Positions 35,293 through 44,464 are shown, counted from the first letter of the stretch. The stretch: 64,000 nucleotides of DNA from Granulosicoccus sp036478595 (GCA_036478595.1 JAZGEF010000053.1:186001-250000); one strand, 5' to 3'. A program made the numbers and translations. Notes: a model not told the origin generated them from the sequence alone.

Positions 35293-35907
35293 ATGTGCAT
35301 AAGGAAAATCTCTACAGTTGTAGTAATGGCATCAATGTTACTGGTGTTTGGTTGCAGCAGCAGCAGCAGCACACCGTCTGGCGGAACAACCGACGGTGGC
35401 ACAACAGGTGGTACGACTGGTGGCACGACCACGGGCGGTGGTGGTATCGCAGCGTTTGATGGGACGTGGGGATACCCTTGTACCGGGCAAGATGCCGACG
35501 CGGCGGACTTTGATGAACATGAGGTATTCACCACCGTGATCACTGGCGCTGGTGCTGTATCGACTGTGTATAACTACACCGATACCGACTGTACTATTCC
35601 CGCTGACCCAGCTGTTGTTACATCGACTTTCGCTTTCGTCTACCCCGGTGGATCAACCACTACGTCCTTGGGTGCTGCAACACATATTGATGTGACGATG
35701 ACTGAAATTTTATATGATGGCGTAGCGCCGACAGCGCAAATAATGTCGGTGCTCGATTTTGCGGGTGCGTATGACACAGACTACGATCTGATATTGCTTG
35801 CGGATGGAAAATTGTATGCAGGTGTTAATACGTTTGAATTGAATGGAGAGACGGCTGCCACTCGCCCGACCACGATTGATCTAATAGAGGTGTTAAGCCT
35901 TCAGTAG
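35293..35907 (+). CDS. Putative lipoprotein with Thr/Gly-rich linker
   Basis: 204 residues. Signal peptide with lipobox LVFGC (Cys21), a poly-Ser stretch from CAG repeats, then a (G)GTT(D/G)GG low-complexity linker encoded by tandem DNA repeats (~35380-35440). The globular part has four cysteines (YPCTGQ; TDCTIP) and is rich in Thr/Asp. Outer-membrane lipoprotein of unknown function. Confidence 0.8.
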   Translation: MCIRKISTVVVMASMLLVFGCSSSSSTPSGGTTDGGTTGGTTGGTTTGGGGIAAFDGTWGYPCTGQDADAADFDEHEVFTTVITGAGAVSTVYNYTDTDCTIPADPAVVTSTFAFVYPGGSTTTSLGAATHIDVTMTEILYDGVAPTAQIMSVLDFAGAYDTDYDLILLADGKLYAGVNTFELNGETAATRPTTIDLIEVLSLQ

Positions 35908-35925
35908 CCCTGCCGTAGCGCTTTT

Positions 35926-35952
35926 GATGCCTGGCAATCGGAGCCGGGCATC
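35926..35952 (+). terminator. Terminator-like hairpin after the lipoprotein gene
   Basis: GATGCCTGGC / GCCGGGCATC (one G-T pair) with a 7-base loop, 19 bp past the stop. Only a short T-containing tail follows. Confidence 0.55.
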
Positions 35953-36156
35953 TAATCTCAGTTTCGTTGTGTTCAATGTGTGGCTCCGCGCGAAGCTTAT
36001 TCCCATTCAATGGAGCAGTAGGTACCAAATGGTGCAGCGGTATCAGGCAATTTTGGCCCCGCCTGGCACTAATGTCTGAATAACCTCTTTTTCCCGATCA
36101 CCTCGACCCAGAGCCGCAAAAACGGTGTAAAATGCACGCTCTCCGCAGTACCTGAT

Positions 36157-36232
36157 GGCCAGGTAGCTCAGTCGGTAGAGCAGGGGACTGAAAATCCCCG
36201 TGTCGGCAGTTCGATTCTGTCCCTGGCCACCA
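36157..36232 (+). tRNA. tRNA-Phe (GAA)
   Basis: 76 nt including an encoded CCA. Acceptor stem GGCCAGG/CCTGGCC, D-arm GCTC..GAGC, anticodon stem GGGGA/TCCCC with loop CTGAAAA (anticodon GAA), T-arm with TTCGATT. Its last 24 bases are duplicated at 37883-37906, marking it as an integration site. Confidence 0.97.
36209..36232 (+). repeat. attL-like site: 3' end of tRNA-Phe
   Basis: 24 bases starting GTTCGATTCTG and ending GGCCACCA, identical to 37883-37906. The T-arm and acceptor end of tRNA genes are classic targets of tyrosine integrases, which leave such direct repeats. Confidence 0.75.
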
Positions 36233-36325
36233 TTAAACTCTCCTTAGTCGTTTTAATTTTATCCACAATTTTATATCTAGTCGAACTGCCGACTTGGTCG
36301 GTAGTTGGACATTTGCACTGAAAAC

Positions 36326-37441
36326 TTAATCCGAGACGCTAGCTAATAAATTAATTAGCCTGTGGTTCATGTAGTAGTTGTTTCGTCCTTCACGCACCTT
36401 GTGCAATATGCCAGCTTCCGTTAATTGATCGAGATACTTAGTTGCAGTCTTGCGTGTGATACTTAAGTCTCTTTCGATAAATTCGTTCCTTGTATAAGGG
36501 TGTCTGAACAAGTTGTTAATTAGATCTTGGCTGTATAGTTTATTTAGTTCACCATCACGGATCTCGCTCTTCATGACGGCCATCTGGTCGCGAATACCTT
36601 CCACTAGATTTATGGTTGTACGAGATGTATCATCCACCGCCTTAAGCATATAAATAACCCACACTTGCCAAGCATCGGAGCGGGCTTCTTCAGTGGTCGC
36701 ATCTCTCACGTTCTGCAAGTAACGATAGTATTCGTTTTTATTTTTGTTGATATATCTACTTAGGTAAAGGACTGGTATGTCGAGCAGACCAGAAACGACG
36801 AGATAAAGCACATTGAGTATTCTCCCGATGCGTCCATTGCCATCAGGAAATGGGTGTATGCTTTCGAATTGGTGATGGATGATCGCCATCTTAATTAAAG
36901 GATCTAGCTCACAAAGGTCGGGGTCGTTAATGAAACGTTCGAGATCACTCATATGGCGCTCGATGTTGTCTGGTATTTGTGGAGGAACATACACAACCTC
37001 ATTATTGCTTGATTGAAGTATTGTGCCACCTGTGTTCCGGAATCCTGTATCGATCCCCTTCAGCAATTGAAACTGTGCAATCAGAGATCTGTTAGAAATA
37101 ATTTTCTGATTGGCCTTAAGATTTTCCCAGCCAAGACGCATAGCATCTCTGTACAAAGCTACCTCTTTTGTAGGGCCAGATGCTGTACGTTCCATTGACA
37201 TGTCTACGCGGAATAGGTCGTCTTGAGTAGTCACTATATTTTCGATTGCGGAGCTCGCTCTTGCTTCTTGTAGCGTCAGTGAGTCGATTAGAATGCCTTG
37301 ATTGGGGATGGACTTAGCTAATCCTTTCAGTTCTGCCAGGCTGCGTGTAGCCGTGGACAGCGCTTTGTAGATCTCGACAGATTCAAAGTTAGATTCAGGG
37401 GGAAGCTTTGGAATATCGTAGGTGGATTTAGGATTAGACAT
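36326..37441 (-). CDS. Fic-family adenylyltransferase-like protein
   Basis: 371 residues. Fic motif HPFPDGNGRIGR complete (His196). An N-terminal inhibitory-helix motif SSAIEN (~64-69) of the (S/T)xxxE(G/N) type marks a self-inhibited class II Fic. The C-terminus is a winged-helix-like domain (FIERDLSITRKTATKYLDQLTEAGIL). Such proteins transfer AMP from ATP to target Ser/Thr/Tyr; the target is unknown. It is located inside the tRNA-Phe direct repeats, so it is acquired cargo. Confidence 0.9.
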   Translation of the reverse strand: MSNPKSTYDIPKLPPESNFESVEIYKALSTATRSLAELKGLAKSIPNQGILIDSLTLQEARASSAIENIVTTQDDLFRVDMSMERTASGPTKEVALYRDAMRLGWENLKANQKIISNRSLIAQFQLLKGIDTGFRNTGGTILQSSNNEVVYVPPQIPDNIERHMSDLERFINDPDLCELDPLIKMAIIHHQFESIHPFPDGNGRIGRILNVLYLVVSGLLDIPVLYLSRYINKNKNEYYRYLQNVRDATTEEARSDAWQVWVIYMLKAVDDTSRTTINLVEGIRDQMAVMKSEIRDGELNKLYSQDLINNLFRHPYTRNEFIERDLSITRKTATKYLDQLTEAGILHKVREGRNNYYMNHRLINLLASVSD

Positions 37442-38101
37442 GTCAATATGGGCATCTTTTCTGTGAAACTACCCAAGTATTAGCTAAAGTGGGTAAAAAA
37501 TCAAAATATTTACCCGCATATTTGTGTCATGGGTAATTACTACGCGTATCACTTTGGTTCGGTAGTGAGCAGAAAGGCTAGATGGGGTAGGTTTCGTTTA
37601 CTGAATAACAGCGCTGATCGCACTTGTGCTCTTGTGCCTATTTCGTGTCACCACAGCTTTAGTTGAACGAACACAAGGACACAAAACAAGCCACAAAAAT
37701 TTAGCAAACGCCGCGTGTGACTGAATTTGTTAAACCACTGTTTTAATCATTCCGCCTGAAATTCCCGTGTCGGCACAGCAGCGGCTGCCGGTTACGATTC
37801 TGTCCCGAAGGGCTTGTAAAAATCAAACTGCCGACACGGGGATATTCATTGGGTGTTTGGTTGAGGGTGGGTAGTGTTGGGGGTTCGATTCTGTCCCTGG
37901 CCACCAATTAGATCAGCGCTTTAACGCCTCCCCCCCCCCATCGTTTGATTGGCAGTGCCTGCGTTATGATTGCGTAAGCCAACCGGGATTGCATTGTCTC
38001 GAAAGCGCAACTACTCCCCCAAAACTTGGCTCGACAGCACCCACGTATTCGCATTAAGCTGTCAGTGCAAGTCTAAGGACAGCGTCGGGAGCCACTGGGC
38101 C
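37442..38101. other. Gene-free region with partial tRNA-Phe copies
   Basis: 37761-37806 resembles the 3' half of tRNA-Phe (CCCGTGTCGGCA, then CGATTCTGTCCC). 37826-37842 is an exact inverted copy of tRNA positions 36195-36211. 37883-37906 is the direct 24-bp 3'-end copy. A run of eleven C residues is near 37927-37937. No protein gene is seen. Confidence 0.6.
37883..37906 (+). repeat. attR-like site: second copy of the tRNA-Phe 3' end
   Basis: Identical over 24 bases to 36209-36232 including CCA. The flanks differ on both sides. No tRNA body precedes it, so it is not a gene. Confidence 0.75.
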
Positions 38102-38371
38102 ATGAATACTCAAACAGATGATGATCAACCGATCGCCGCACCGCAGCCCTTGGTCAGGATTACGCGCGACCCACAGGTCATGCAGGGCAAAGCCTGTATC
38201 CGAGGAATGCGTGTCACGGTGGGGATGATTGTCGGGCAAATTGGTGCTGGTCGAAGTATTGAAGAGGTCCTTGCGGACTTTCCGTACCTTGAGCGCGAAG
38301 ACATTCTTGAGGCCCTCCAATACGCGGCCTGGCTGTCTCAGCAACGTGAGATTGTGCTTGCAGCAGGATGA
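38102..38371 (+). CDS. DUF433 antitoxin-like protein
   Basis: 89 residues from the ATG at 38102 (MNTQTDDDQP); the frame is open farther upstream without a ribosome site. DUF433 signature: ITRDPQVMQGKACIRGMRVTVGMIVGQIGAGRSIEEVLADFPYLEREDILEAL in pieces, a helix-turn-helix-like fold. These proteins are antitoxins paired with DUF5615 PIN-like toxins. The stop overlaps the next ATG (ATGA), as in intact pairs. Confidence 0.85.
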   Translation: MNTQTDDDQPIAAPQPLVRITRDPQVMQGKACIRGMRVTVGMIVGQIGAGRSIEEVLADFPYLEREDILEALQYAAWLSQQREIVLAAG

Positions 38372-38514
38372 AGGTTCTGCTCGATATGAATCTGTCACCA
38401 CGTTGGCTACCCGTTTTGGTTGACGCAGGTATTGAGGCTATCCACTGGTCGCACGTTGGCGACACCTCAGCGCCTGTTCCTTGCTGGCTAGCCATGCGAT
38501 ATCGAACGAGTTAG
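38368..38514 (+). pseudogene. Truncated DUF5615 PIN-like toxin
   Basis: 48 codons: starts MKVLLDMNLSPRW, as the family does with its acidic active-site Asp, runs through AIHWSHVGDTSAP, then shifts into unrelated sequence and stops at 38512-38514. The family is normally ~110 residues, so at least half including later catalytic residues is lost. A deletion after GDTSAP explains it. Confidence 0.75.
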
Positions 38515-38579
38515 TAGAACTGTGATGTCGGACTGACGTCGTTCATCGCGATCATTGTGATACCAGGTGTATAAACTAC

Positions 38580-41047
38580 ATGATGGATCCTGAATCAAAG
38601 AGGCTGCGCGAGCTTGCGGCGCATGTGCAGCTACTGGAAGCGGAAAATCGGACACTCCGTGCTGAGCTCAACAAAGGTGCAGCACCACTAGGAGAATCGC
38701 GGGTTGAGGAGGGCTCGGTGAACAAGGCTTCACAAAGCGACAGTCTCCGCAATCGAGACGACCATCAGCAAGGAAAACCCCGATTGGCGCCGAACCTTCT
38801 TAGTCCCGAAGCTAAGATACGTTTGTTTCAAAACCGGTTTGCGGGACGAACTGATATTTACGCGCGCCGATGGGAGAGTCGTGACGGCAAGAAAAAAGGT
38901 ATGCACCAGTTTGTGCGAATGAATGGCGTGAAGGGGTCTGCAAAAAACCGACGATTCGATGCCATGCGTGTCATCATCGCGCCTTTAAACCTGTTACCGA
39001 CGGTGTAATTCGCAAACACTTAATCGGTGTCGAGGTCGTTGGGTTGTACGCGCTCGACACGCAGAGTCGTTGTCGCTTCATCGTCGCGGATTTCGATCAT
39101 GAAGGTTGGCGGGACGACACTTGTGCTTTAGTTCGTGCATGCCGGTGACTGGGCATTCCAGCTTTGCCCGAGATCTCGCGTTCCGGGGACGGAGCTCACG
39201 TTTGGTTCTTTTTTGACGCTCCCGTTGCAGCTGTTTCTGCCAGGCGTTTAGCTACGGCGCTGATCGAGCGAACATGCCGAGAAGAGAAGCTGGTATCGCT
39301 GTCAAGTCATGATCGTTTTATTCCAAATCAAGATGTAGTGACGGGCGCTGGATTCGGTTCGTTGGTGGCGCTTCCATTACAAAAATCCGCCCGTGAGCGA
39401 GGTGCTAGTGTCTTTGTCGATGACGATCTGGTTCCGTTCGCAGACCCCTGGCAGGCGCTTGAGGACACCCTGCTAATTGGTGCAAAAGGGCTCAGTACTT
39501 TGATCGATCGTGTCGAGGATGGTCACGGTGGGGCGGCACTGGATTCCATGGAAGACATCGCGACTCCTTGGCGACGATCGAATGGTGGTGGAGACAACGC
39601 GTCTATCTCAAAGTTAGATTTGCCAAGTCATTTGTCAATCACACGAGCAGACGGCGTCTATATTGAACGAATGAACCTACCGCAGCCACTTTTGTATTCG
39701 ATTGCGCGTTTAGCAGCGTTTTCCAATCCGCATTGGCACGAACTCGAACGAGTGCACCGCTCGACATGGAACATTGCACGCTTTGTCGACAAGTCAAGGT
39801 TACTGGCAAGGCGCGTTAGATTGCCGCGTGGTTGTTGGGATGCAGTGCTAGATCTATTGGGTCTCTACAGCATCGAGCTGCAAGTTCAGGACGAACGAAA
39901 CCTCGGCAACTCGTTGGATTTGCGCTTCATGGGAGAACTTAAGCCGGCGCAAAAAACGGCACTCCATGCTTTATTAGCAAGTGATACCGGCGTTTTACAT
40001 GCACCCCCTGGATTTGGGAAAACGGTGACTGCAGCTGCGGTCATTTCACAACGCAGATGTTCAACGCTGGTTATCGTCCACACGACGGATTTACTCCGCC
40101 AATGGCAATCTCGGCTTGCGGAGTTCCTGTCCGTGGAGATCAAGGATATCGGAACCATCGGTGGCGGGCGCAAACGTAAGTTGACTGGAAAGCTGGACAT
40201 CGCGGGTGTGCGATCTCTTGCAAAACTCGATGATGATGCCCTGGATGACGTTCTCGGTAAGTACGGCCAAATCATCGTAGATGAATGTCATCACGCTGGG
40301 GCGGCATCTCATACTAGGGTATTAGAAGCTGCTCACGTCCGCTACGTGCTTGGGCTCACGGCGACACCAACGCGTCGTGATGGTTTAGAGCCTGTTGTTT
40401 TTATGAATTGTGGACCTGTGCGTCATCGTGTTTCTGAGACCGACAGGAAATCGATTGACCGAGTGCTTGAGCGGCTCGAATGGCCCGGAGTTCCGGATGC
40501 CCCGGCTGAGGGATTGATACAGGAAGTTTTATCGGCCGTCGCCGGTGATGTTGAGCGTACGACGATGATCGCAACGGCCGTAGTCGATTCATGGCGACAA
40601 GGGCGTAAGGTTCTGGTGTTGACAGAAAGGCGAGGGCACATAGTCACTCTTGTTGATCAGATCAGAGAAATTGCTGGTGATTCATTGCTGGTACCTTTTG
40701 TTCTACACGGTAAATTAACCAGTCGGGTGCGGCGCGAGACGGTAGCAAAGCTTGATGCACTCGATGAAGATCAACCTCGTTGCCTTGTTGCCACGGGCAA
40801 GCTTATCGGCGAAGGGTTCGATCATCCTCCACTCGATACGGTCGTATTTGCTATGCCATTCGCTTGGCGAGGTACATTGCAGCAGTATTTGGGGCGTTTA
40901 GCACGTGCCTCGAAAGGGAAGCGCGACATCCGCGTGATTGATGTGCACGACACTGGGCATCCGATGTTGGAATCTATGTGGCGTAAGCGTCAGAAGGGTT
41001 ACCGTGCGCTGGGTTGGCGAAGTGCTACAAAGGGGCAGCTGTTTTGA
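38580..41047 (+). pseudogene. TOTE-type conflict-system primase-helicase, broken by frameshift and stop
   Basis: Starts with a coiled coil (LLEAENRTLRAEL), then LLSPEAKIRLFQNRF and GRTDIYARRWES. In the A-run at ~38891-38899 one base is missing: the sense continues in the next frame as YAPVCANEWREGVC, CHACHHRAF (zinc site), GLYALDTQSRCRFIVADFDH. At 39146-39148 a TGA interrupts the same frame before LGIPALPEISRSGDGAHVWF, the primase core. From ~39950 an SF2 helicase follows: Walker A APPGFGKTV, motif II DECHH, motif III TATPTR, motif VI QYLGRLAR. About 820 codons are otherwise intact. Known family: archaeo-eukaryotic primase plus helicase of TOTE conflict elements. A TTG start at 39164 could still yield the helicase part. 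Confidence 0.85.
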
Positions 41048-41169
41048 GTTTCGTGTTCTACCAAGGCAGCTTCATTTTGCCACTTTGCGTGAATTTTACG
41101 TTGGTGGGTTAGGCAGGGAGTGCTCGAAAATCATCGATGGCAGAGTAAGTAAAAATTGAGGACTCATAG

Positions 41170-41571
41170 CTACTCCCAGTTTTCTACAGGCAAAGAGCTA
41201 ACTCGCTGAAATTCACTGACGTTGGCGGTAACCACCGTTAACTGTTCAGCGAGTGCATGCGCAGCTATAAATAAATCATTGGGTCCAATGGGCGTTCCCG
41301 CCTTAGCCAGATCAGAACGAATCTGTGCGTAGACTCGATCCACAGGCTCGCTCAACGGGAGTACAGAAACCGCAGCAAGAATGGCATCCACCCGTTGCGA
41401 AAGAGCGTCAGAGCCTTTCTTCGCAGCACCGTATCGAAGCTCTGAGGCAACAACAATACTGCAACAGATACTGTCTTCACCAACCGCTTCAATACGCTTC
41501 GCAATAGAGCCGTTCGGATCTTTCATCAGGCCTGACAACACGTTGGTATCGAGCATGTACTTAATGGTCAA
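41170..41571 (-). CDS. vapC: VapC-like PIN-domain toxin
   Basis: 133 residues. PIN acidic residues are present: Asp in YMLDTNVLSGLM, Glu in ASELRYGAAK, and Asp in GPNDLFIAAHA, with the late Thr/Asn-Glu strand VVTANVSEFQRV. VapC toxins are Mg-dependent RNases, often cutting initiator tRNA or rRNA. It overlaps the antitoxin gene by four bases (ATGA). Complete and probably functional. Confidence 0.92.
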   Translation of the reverse strand: MTIKYMLDTNVLSGLMKDPNGSIAKRIEAVGEDSICCSIVVASELRYGAAKKGSDALSQRVDAILAAVSVLPLSEPVDRVYAQIRSDLAKAGTPIGPNDLFIAAHALAEQLTVVTANVSEFQRVSSLPVENWE

Positions 41572-41813
41572 GAATCCGTATCCGGTTCATCGAGCGGAAG
41601 CTCAAAATCATCGATGTCTGGGAACGGCTCGTTCAGCGGGCCTAGCTCACGCAAGGTCGCCAGCAGGCTGCCGGTACGGATCGGCACCAATATCAGGCAA
41701 TCACCGTCCTTGCGCATGATGGCTTCTTCACCATCAAACTCAAATTCGCGAGGGATGCGGACTGCCTGATTGCGGCCATTTCGGAATAATCTGACGTGTC
41801 GTTCTTTATACAT
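41568..41813 (-). CDS. vapB: VapB-like AbrB/SpoVT-type antitoxin
   Basis: 81 residues. N-terminal swapped-hairpin DNA-binding domain VRLFRNGRNQAVRIPREFEF; acidic C-terminal tail (DIDDFELPLDEPDTDS) that should bind and block VapC. First gene of the pair. A perfect inverted repeat 31 bp upstream of the start is the probable autoregulatory operator. Confidence 0.92.
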   Translation of the reverse strand: MYKERHVRLFRNGRNQAVRIPREFEFDGEEAIMRKDGDCLILVPIRTGSLLATLRELGPLNEPFPDIDDFELPLDEPDTDS

Positions 41814-41843
41814 GGAAATTCCTAGTTTAATAGGATTGTAGCA

Positions 41844-41865
41844 GACATATGCCTAAGCATATGTC
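41844..41865. promoter_or_regulatory. Candidate VapB operator
   Basis: GACATATGC CTAA GCATATGTC: perfect 9-bp arms around 4 bases, located just upstream of vapB on the minus strand. VapBC complexes commonly bind such repeats to repress their own operon. Confidence 0.65.
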
Positions 41866-42158
41866 TTGCCAGAGCTCAATTCAACAGCCGCCCTCTCAAT
41901 ATCCCATAAAAGGTGTTATGGGACATAATGCAGTGTCCCGAACAGGCCGTAGATCAATTCCGGAAGGCCATTTGTTTACCCAGAGCTTCACATCTCGAAG
42001 TTCAACCGAGTGAGATGATCACCCAAAGGCTCACACAGTCTCGTGGAGCTGCTGGCTTGATGCAGCATATAATGAAAAATGCCACGCACGTTGTACCCAA
42101 TGGCCTGAACGAAGGGTGCCATTTCGAGTGTCAACAGATCCTGACGATGGGCAAAATA
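41866..42158. other. Gene-free stretch between vapB and a fic pseudogene
   Basis: About 290 bases in a decayed context. Stop-free frames on both strands show no family I recognise; they may be fragments of a lost gene. No repeats. Confidence 0.3.
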
Positions 42159-42801
42159 TCAGGATGTCAGAGCTCCAATATAGGCGCCATAGCTGTATTG
42201 CCGATTGGTTTTTTGCCCCGTCGTTTCGGTCACGATGTTAAGTTCTTCAAGTACCTTTACTGCAGCGTTGGCGGTGGGGAAGCCAGTGTCGAGCAACTGC
42301 CGGACTCTTTTAATTGTAAAGCAAGGCATCATCGGGAGATTTTCAAAAAGGCGAAAACTGGCGGCTCCTGCTGTTGAACACTCCATTAGGCGTGACGGTC
42401 TGCAGCAACCAGACTGGCGATGGTCACGATGCCCTGTTCGGTGTCTGACGATGCTGTAACCACACCCTCCAGAAAAAAACAATCCATGATTCCCAATCTC
42501 CGTCGGTCCGGATGGCAGACAATCTACGGTAGTACTCTGACTGGTGCTGTTTAAGGTAGCCACTGAGATACATTAACGGCTCGTTCGGCAATTCCCAGTG
42601 TTCCAACAGTGCTGCAATCAACAAACGACCGATACGCCCGTTGCCATCCAGAAACGGCTGTATGGTTTCAAATTGTGCGTGCACCAAAGCGATATTGACC
42701 AGTGGTGGCAGGCCGGAGTTTTCAGAATGAATGAAATGTTCAAGATCACTTAGCAGAGCTGTTACCGATTCCGGTGGGGGTGGACAGAATAGGGAACTCA
42801 A
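42159..42801 (-). pseudogene. Degraded fic-family gene
   Basis: Reading minus from 42801: NIALVHAQFETIQPFLDGNGRIGR is the Fic core, but the motif His is replaced by Gln (IQPFLDGNGR). A frame change occurs at the T-run after ESWIVFF (~42472-42478): the sense goes on as LEGVVTASSDTEQG, TIASLVAADRHA and a stop, then in a third frame as ASFRLFENLPMMP, TANAAVKVLEELNIVTETTG to 42159. The N-terminal third is missing, cut where the helicase remnant begins. Non-functional. Confidence 0.8.
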
Positions 42802-42868
42802 GCTGTTTGCAGAGCAGTGGAATTACCTATCCACTTATTTCCCGTATGAACCCAGGCGACATTGAGCC

Positions 42869-43069
42869 AACCGTATTGTCTGCCACAGGGGTGCTCATCC
42901 GCCACTAGACACATTGATTCTCGCCATGTTTGTTTCGTGGAAAGGCACATTGCAACAGTACGCTGGTCGTTTGCACAGAGAATGTGCTTTCAAAACTGAC
43001 GTGCGTATTATTGACTTTGCAGATGCTGGGCATCCTGCTCTTGTGCGAATGCGGGGAAAGCGTAAATGA
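42869..43069 (+). pseudogene. C-terminal remnant of a second TOTE-type helicase
   Basis: TVLSATGVLI, then after a small deletion HPPLDTLILAMFVSWKGTLQ and QYAGRLHRECAFKTDVRIID to FADAGHPALVRMRGKRK and TGA. It aligns with the end of the 38580-41047 protein (HPPLDTVVFAMPFAWRGTLQ; QYLGRLAR; DIRVIDVHDTGHPMLESM). It is clearly diverged, so it is not a recent duplicate. Confidence 0.75.
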
Positions 43070-43136
43070 ATTTTGCTAGAGAGCCAATTGCGTGGCCTAC
43101 CAGCTTGTTTAATCGATAATCCGGCACGAATGTTTC

Positions 43137-43150
43137 TTGACTAGTATCAA
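43137..43150 (+). promoter_or_regulatory. FNR/DNR-type box upstream of nnrS
   Basis: TTGACTAGTATCAA fits TTGAT-N4-ATCAA with one mismatch (TTGAC). It ends 79 bp before the GTG at 43230, compatible with activation from about -41.5. The same TTGAC-N4-ATCAA form occurs at 47238 and 49520. Confidence 0.65.
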
Positions 43151-43229
43151 AATACGGTAGGTGCGTTGCCCTTACAATGACTGTTGTGGCACTTTGTTGT
43201 TTGTCATAGTCCCAATGAAAGGATCACAC

Positions 43230-44411
43230 GTGCATACCACAGTGTTAAACATCTCGGGAAGATACTCCGGGCCATTAGTGTTAAAACAGGGCCTGCGCCC
43301 ATTCTTTCTGCTTGCAAACCTGTGGGCATTTTTAAGTATGGTTTTATGGGTTGCGGTGTTGGCGGGATGGCTTAACGGCCCTGAACATATTACGGCGTTG
43401 GATTGGCACAGACACGAACTCCTGTTTGGTTTCACGAGCGCTGTCATGGGTGGGTTTTTGCTCACGGTTGTTGCCAATTGGACTAAGCGTGCGCCCATAG
43501 CTGGCTACAAGCTACTGGCTCTGGTTATGCTGTGGGTAGCGGGGCGTGTTGTCATGTGGCAATCAGGCGGTTTACCCGCTGAGGCCGTGGCACTGGTGGA
43601 TCTGTCTTTTCCGATTGTATTAGGTGCAGTTGTCGGCCGGGAAATAATACTGTCAGAAAACTATCGCAACCTGTCTGTGCTGGCCGTGTTTTCGTTATTT
43701 GTGCTCGCCAACGCAGTGTTTCATCTGGACCTGGTATCAGGAGACAGGCCCGTCGTAGGCTCAAGGTTAGGGCTTTGCGCAGTCCTGTTGCTCATCATGG
43801 TGGTGGGAGGTCGAATCATCCCAGCTTTCACACGAACCTGGCTAATTAAGCGCGGAGCAGAGCGGTTACCGGCAGCCTTTGCTCAGTACGATATTGTGAC
43901 CTTGTTTGTATCTGCTGTTGTTCTGATCACTTGGGCTTTTGCGGGAGAATCGCCTCTGGTTGGCTGGGGTATGTTGGTGTCAGGATTGCTTCAACTAGGG
44001 CGACTCGGTCGTTGGTGTGGCGAACAAACTTTTACAGACCCGCTAGTGTTGATTCTCCATCTGGCTTACGCGTTTGTGCCACTGGGTTTTTTGGCAATGG
44101 CGGCGGCACAACTATTTACGCTTTACATCACAGTGTCTGCTGCCACTCATCTATGGACTGCTGGTGCCGTGGCAGTCACGTGCATGGCAGTCATGACAAG
44201 AGCTAGCCTGGGGCACACAGGGCAGGAATTGTCCGTCAGTCCTGCGATCGTTACAATCTATGTTTTATTAATGGGTAGTGTATTGCTGCGAGTTGTCGCA
44301 AGTGTCTCAACTCACTACTTGCAGATTATTCAGTTCAGCGCCGTACTATGGTGTCTGGCTCATTTGTTGTTTGTATTTTGTTTCGCTCGGCTGTTTTACA
44401 TTGCCCGATAG
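43230..44411 (+). CDS. nnrS: NnrS family heme-copper membrane protein
   Basis: 393 residues from GTG 43230, chosen for AAAGGA six bases upstream; ATG at 43215 is in frame. About 12 membrane helices. Family motifs: LKQGLRPFFLLANLWA at the start, DWHRHELLFGFTSAVMGGFLLT with His ligand candidates, VVGGRIIPAFTR, and TRASLGHTG near the end. NnrS contains heme and copper and is tied to nitric-oxide stress and denitrification. The upstream FNR/DNR-like box fits control by low oxygen or NO. No nir or nor genes are in the window. Confidence 0.92.
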   Translation: MHTTVLNISGRYSGPLVLKQGLRPFFLLANLWAFLSMVLWVAVLAGWLNGPEHITALDWHRHELLFGFTSAVMGGFLLTVVANWTKRAPIAGYKLLALVMLWVAGRVVMWQSGGLPAEAVALVDLSFPIVLGAVVGREIILSENYRNLSVLAVFSLFVLANAVFHLDLVSGDRPVVGSRLGLCAVLLLIMVVGGRIIPAFTRTWLIKRGAERLPAAFAQYDIVTLFVSAVVLITWAFAGESPLVGWGMLVSGLLQLGRLGRWCGEQTFTDPLVLILHLAYAFVPLGFLAMAAAQLFTLYITVSAATHLWTAGAVAVTCMAVMTRASLGHTGQELSVSPAIVTIYVLLMGSVLLRVVASVSTHYLQIIQFSAVLWCLAHLLFVFCFARLFYIAR

Positions 44412-44464
44412 TGATGTTTTAGCGACTTGGACGGTATCGGGTTGAATGTTGGAGTTATTGGGTT

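Larger units (their letters stand above)
36233..37906. mobile_element. Remnant tRNA-Phe-integrated island carrying a fic gene
   Basis: The 1.67-kb segment between the tRNA and the second copy of its 3' end. It contains one gene (fic, minus strand) and ~440 bases with partial tRNA-Phe copies. No integrase is present, so either it is a deletion remnant or the right junction belongs to a larger composite that continues to ~43.1 kb, where defence-type and broken genes are concentrated. Confidence 0.6.

Noticed and set aside
37920..37945. Possible CRISPR or phase-variable tract (run of C)
   Set aside because: A single C-run in non-coding DNA next to a tRNA scar; no repeats with spacers and no gene start within reach.
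39164..41047. Treating the helicase as an independent gene with a TTG start
   Set aside because: The coding sense continues upstream in the same frame through a TGA into the primase core and zinc site, so this is a broken longer gene rather than a true start.
41913..42377. 155-codon plus-strand frame opposite the fic pseudogene
   Set aside because: It has no recognisable domain, and the reverse strand clearly codes Fic C-terminal sequence. A shadow.
43172..43498. Minus-strand frame in the nnrS start region
   Set aside because: Antisense to well-supported membrane helices of NnrS; no ribosome site.
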